A stretch of DNA of 54,267 bases from Metaruminococcus_A gallistercoris (GTDB lineage: Bacteria > Bacillota > Clostridia > Oscillospirales > Ruminococcaceae), in assembly GCA_904394975.1 (NCBI GenBank), contig CAJFNQ010000008.1, positions 1 to 54,267 on the forward strand, read 5' to 3'. Position numbers and translations under genes: made by a program. Below, piece after piece: positions 51,810 through 54,267 of the stretch. Each line of letters starts with the position of its first letter. Position 1 is the stretch's first letter. A model generated the notes under the pieces. It was given only the letters and a program-made list of their open reading frames with translations, was not told where the DNA came from and made no database searches.

Positions 51810-53192
51810 ATGTTTCGCCAGCTCAACAAAAAGCGCAGCGGTTTTTTAAATAATCCTGCGCGTGTTATCGTCACCAGCTTTGCTCTGTTGATTATCGCAG
51901 GGTCTCTGGTTCTGACACTGCCGGTATGCAGCCGCAGCGGAATGTTTACAGACCTGTTCACAACCTTCTTCACCGCTACTTCCGCTTCATGTGTAACGGG
52001 TTTGATTGTTGTTGACACCTACACTTATTGGTCCCCGTTTGGTCAGGGGGTTATATTGAGCCTAATTCAGTTGGGCGGGTTGGGAATTGTAACATTTACA
52101 ACATTCTTCAACATTGCCCTTCGCAAGCGAATGGCATTGCATTCCATGAAACTTGCGAGCGAATCGGTGAGTGCAATCAACATGTTTGACACAAGGAAGC
52201 TCATTTCCTCCATTCTGATCATCACCTTTTCTTGTGAAGCGATTGGTTCTGTACTGCTCGGTTTGACCTTTGTCCCCATGTTTGGACCTCAAGGCATTTT
52301 TTACTCCATTTTTATAGCAGTTTCCGCTTTTTGCAATGCCGGATTTGACGTGTTTGGCTTTTTGGGCGAATACAGCAGTCTCTGTACATTTGCCAGCAAT
52401 CCGGCCGTTCTTCTGCCGGTGGCGGCGCTTATTATCTTTGGCGGATTAGGTTTTATCGTATGGTATGATATCATTATGTTCCGAAAAAGCCGACATTTGA
52501 TCCTGCACACCAAAGTAGTATTGTTTACCACGCTTGCGTTGATCGTGCTCGGAACAGTATTTATTTTGATTTTCGAATGGAACAATCCTAAAACTATGGC
52601 AGATATGGACTTTGGAACCAAGCTGTCCAATTCATTCTTCCAATCGGTTACCTCTCGAACAGCTGGTTTTAATTCCGTAGATATCAACGGAATGACCTCC
52701 ATGTCTAAAATGCTGATGATTCTTCTCATGTTCATCGGCGCTGCTCCTGGTTCTACTGGCGGCGGTATTAAAGTAACAAGTTTTATCGTTATTATAATGA
52801 CTGTATTTTCAGTTTTGAGAAATAGAAACGAAACAACCGTTGGAAAACGTCGTGTACCGCGATTCACTGTTTACAAAGCACTTACCGTTACCACTGTTGC
52901 CTTATTTGCGATTATGTTCGCTACATTAATTATATACTTCACAAACGATCTTGCTGACAACAAAGATATTCTCGGCATAAACGCGCTCTTTGAATCAGTT
53001 TCAGCGTTTTCAACCGTAGGCCTTTCTACCGGTGTAACCGGCGTTTCCAATGAAATATCCAGACTTGTTCTTGCGCTGACAATGTTTCTGGGAAGAGTTG
53101 GCCCAATCTCTCTGGCGCTTTCTATCACTGCCAATACTTCCGGCAAAAATAAAAATCAAATTATTCCGGAAGGCAAAATTATTGTAGGATAA
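51810..53192 (+). CDS. ktrB: TrkH/KtrB-family potassium uptake protein
   Basis: 460-aa K+ channel-like transporter with four M1-P-M2 repeats. Pore-loop motifs visible are TATSASCVTGLIVVD (first), AVSAFCNAGFDVFG (second), SVTSRTAGFNSVD (third) and SVSAFSTVGLSTGV (fourth); each has the key Gly of the selectivity filter. APGSTGGGIK is the gating-loop signature. The ATG at 51810 follows TTCGGAGGATTT. No ktrA lies beside it within the window, so its regulatory subunit must be elsewhere. Confidence 0.94.
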   Translation: MFRQLNKKRSGFLNNPARVIVTSFALLIIAGSLVLTLPVCSRSGMFTDLFTTFFTATSASCVTGLIVVDTYTYWSPFGQGVILSLIQLGGLGIVTFTTFFNIALRKRMALHSMKLASESVSAINMFDTRKLISSILIITFSCEAIGSVLLGLTFVPMFGPQGIFYSIFIAVSAFCNAGFDVFGFLGEYSSLCTFASNPAVLLPVAALIIFGGLGFIVWYDIIMFRKSRHLILHTKVVLFTTLALIVLGTVFILIFEWNNPKTMADMDFGTKLSNSFFQSVTSRTAGFNSVDINGMTSMSKMLMILLMFIGAAPGSTGGGIKVTSFIVIIMTVFSVLRNRNETTVGKRRVPRFTVYKALTVTTVALFAIMFATLIIYFTNDLADNKDILGINALFESVSAFSTVGLSTGVTGVSNEISRLVLALTMFLGRVGPISLALSITANTSGKNKNQIIPEGKIIVG

Positions 53193-53209
53193 AATAATTC
53201 TCAAAATAA

Positions 53210-53236
53210 AAAAAGCAGGTAAACACCTGCTTTTTT
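53210..53236. terminator. Terminator between ktrB and the convergent gene
   Basis: AAAAAGCAGGT, AAAC loop, ACCTGCTTTTTT; it can serve both converging genes. Confidence 0.9.
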
Positions 53237-53247
53237 ATTTTTATTTC

Positions 53248-53850
53248 TTAAGCTGCTGACTCCGATGACTCCGAAGAGGACTCAGATGTATCTTTAGTTG
53301 CTTCTAATTTTTCGATTGAATCAAAATTGGTTTCAGTAAAGAGTGTTTTGGCTGTAATGATTACCTGAGAAGCAAACTGCTCATCTTTTTTCATATCGGA
53401 AACATTCAATATTAAATCAGGTGAAGCTTCCACATCGACATTAATGTCGGAGAAAATAGCACGGTAATAATAACGGCCGTCACGCTCCTCAACAATGAAC
53501 ATCGGTCGTTCAGACAAAACCTCACCCGTAGAGGAATCAACAATCTGCAAAAAGAAAGGTTCAACATTCTTAAGATCATCTGAAACCGGCAAGGAAAAAC
53601 CAAATTGCAACTCTTTCTGATCCTGCAAATAGGTCGTATAAGTCAAGGTAATTGTTTCGCCGTCGCTCAACGGTACATCAATATCATCCGTTGTATAAAC
53701 CTTTCCTGTATATTCAACCGTATCCCAAAGCAAAACGCGTTTATCAACCGTTTGTCCCTGACCTAAACGCAACACAATCAATACAGCAGCAATTCCGAGC
53801 ACAGCTAAAATAACAGCAACAATAATATGCTTTTTCGTTAAAGAATTCAT
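53248..53850 (-). CDS. Membrane-anchored hypothetical protein
   Basis: 200 aa. It has an N-terminal membrane segment (residues about 10-30) and then a beta-rich extracytoplasmic domain (GETITLTYTTYLQDQKELQF split; RDGRYYYRAIFSDINVDV). The tail is Ser/Glu-rich (SESSSESSESAA), perhaps wall-exposed. I do not recognise the family. The ATG at 53850 follows GGAGGTAGTT; the ATG four codons further up would bury this SD. Confidence 0.75.
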   Translation of the reverse strand: MNSLTKKHIIVAVILAVLGIAAVLIVLRLGQGQTVDKRVLLWDTVEYTGKVYTTDDIDVPLSDGETITLTYTTYLQDQKELQFGFSLPVSDDLKNVEPFFLQIVDSSTGEVLSERPMFIVEERDGRYYYRAIFSDINVDVEASPDLILNVSDMKKDEQFASQVIITAKTLFTETNFDSIEKLEATKDTSESSSESSESAA

Positions 53851-53878
53851 AACTACCTCCAAGTCATAAACTTCAATT

Positions 53879-53907
53879 ATTATAACATTGTTGTTGTGCC
53901 GTTACAA
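53879..53907 (-). promoter_or_regulatory. Sigma-A promoter of the membrane-anchored protein gene
   Basis: Minus strand TTGTAA (53907-53902), a 17-bp spacer, TATAAT (53884-53879) with an extended TG. Beyond it, 53908-54192 holds no gene, repeat or hairpin that I can support. Confidence 0.7.
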
Positions 53908-54192
53908 GAGAAATAAAGAACTTTTAAAAGATCGTTTAGAATTTAAGATATAAACGAAAGCAACCCGGACTCACAATCGATTTCTTAAACTCAAAAACAA
54001 TTCCAACCAAAAAGAAGGCGCAGCCTGACTCAAGCGGCAATAAGATCAGGACAACTAGCTTAAAACAAAAGTAAAGAGAACCTTGAGCATTTTGTTCAGG
54101 GCACTTTATGGCTCTCACGCTTGAGAATCAATGACAGTACAAATTAAGCACAACCGCTAAAAAGGTGAGAAATCACAAAAGAATAAAAACAA

Positions 54193-54220
54193 AAAGTCCT
54201 GAACGTGTGTTCAGGACTTT
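54193..54220 (-). terminator. Terminator after tRNA-Asn
   Basis: AAAGTCCTGAAC and GTTCAGGACTTT arms with a 4-nt loop; on the minus strand TTTTTGTTTTT follows. Confidence 0.9.
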
Positions 54221-54223
54221 AGG

Positions 54224-54267
54224 TGGCTCCCCAAGTTGGACTCGAACCAACGACCCTGCGGTTAACA
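54224..54267 (-). tRNA. tRNA-Asn (GTT), partial at window edge
   Basis: Minus strand reads TGTTAACCGCAGGG (anticodon loop with GTT), then the T-arm GTTGGTTCGAGTCCAAC and GGGGAGCCA with encoded CCA. The 5' half lies beyond the window. Confidence 0.85.

Noticed and set aside
1..54267. CRISPR arrays or insertion sequences
   Set aside because: I saw no regularly spaced short direct repeats and no transposase-like protein; the only long repeats are the lipoprotein array.

Overview
The window comes from a spore-forming, Gram-positive-type member of the Clostridia, most likely of the Oscillospiraceae/Ruminococcaceae group. The evidence is mixed GC content (about 45-50%), strong AGGAGG-type ribosome binding sites, and Clostridia families such as DUF6062, DUF4830 and ChW-type repeats. 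Sporulation genes are present: dipicolinate synthase dpaA/dpaB, spoIIP and gpr. Housekeeping genes dominate and there is no large mobile element. The genus cannot be fixed from this window.

Layout. 0-8.3 kb (all minus): lysS, greA, an unrecognised gene, then the cell-division cluster ftsE-ftsX-M23 hydrolase-S41 protease-like, where the S41 protein has lost its catalytic residues, and a PucR/CdaR-type regulator. 8.6-17.7 kb (minus): the sugar ABC-transporter ATPase msmX/ugpC, an RsuA-type pseudouridine synthase, a DUF4830 protein, an EF-G-like GTPase, a 953-aa protein that looks like a P1B-type ATPase stripped of its catalytic motifs, rlmB and a small membrane protein. 17.7-18.0 kb: a gene-free stretch with a dense cluster of DnaA-box-like sites and a 30-bp inverted repeat. 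18-21.5 kb: DUF6062, a YczE-type membrane protein, an 8-oxoguanine glycosylase and fructose-bisphosphate aldolase. 21.7-25.4 kb: a vitamin B12 uptake operon (btuF-btuC-btuD plus a CGGC-domain gene) behind a cobalamin riboswitch with its own promoter and terminator. 25.5-30.8 kb: GH25 lysozyme, then the sporulation block dpaB, dpaA, a small membrane protein, spoIIP and gpr, with sigma-K-like and sigma-E-like promoters visible. 31.0-33.5 kb: rpsT and three tandem near-identical lipoprotein genes (692-bp period). 33.7-40.3 kb (minus): mfd, pth, prs, glmU. 40.6-43.3 kb: pyruvate phosphate dikinase. 43.4-53.9 kb: phosphodiesterase, alanine racemase, SLOG protein, a possible small RNA, tadA, CPBP protease, ZIP transporter, a frameshifted aldo/keto reductase, a PHP protein, an AT-rich lipoprotein between a tRNA remnant and an intact tRNA-Arg, KtrB/TrkH, and a membrane-anchored protein. 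The 3' part of a tRNA-Asn runs off the right edge.

The most noteworthy signals are two apparently catalytically dead enzymes kept as full-length ORFs (S41-like next to FtsEX, and P-type-ATPase-like), the DnaA-box cluster away from dnaA, the tandem lipoprotein triplication with mosaic divergence, a candidate ~95-nt small RNA with an anti-Shine-Dalgarno stretch, and a tRNA-Arg fragment pair flanking low-GC DNA.
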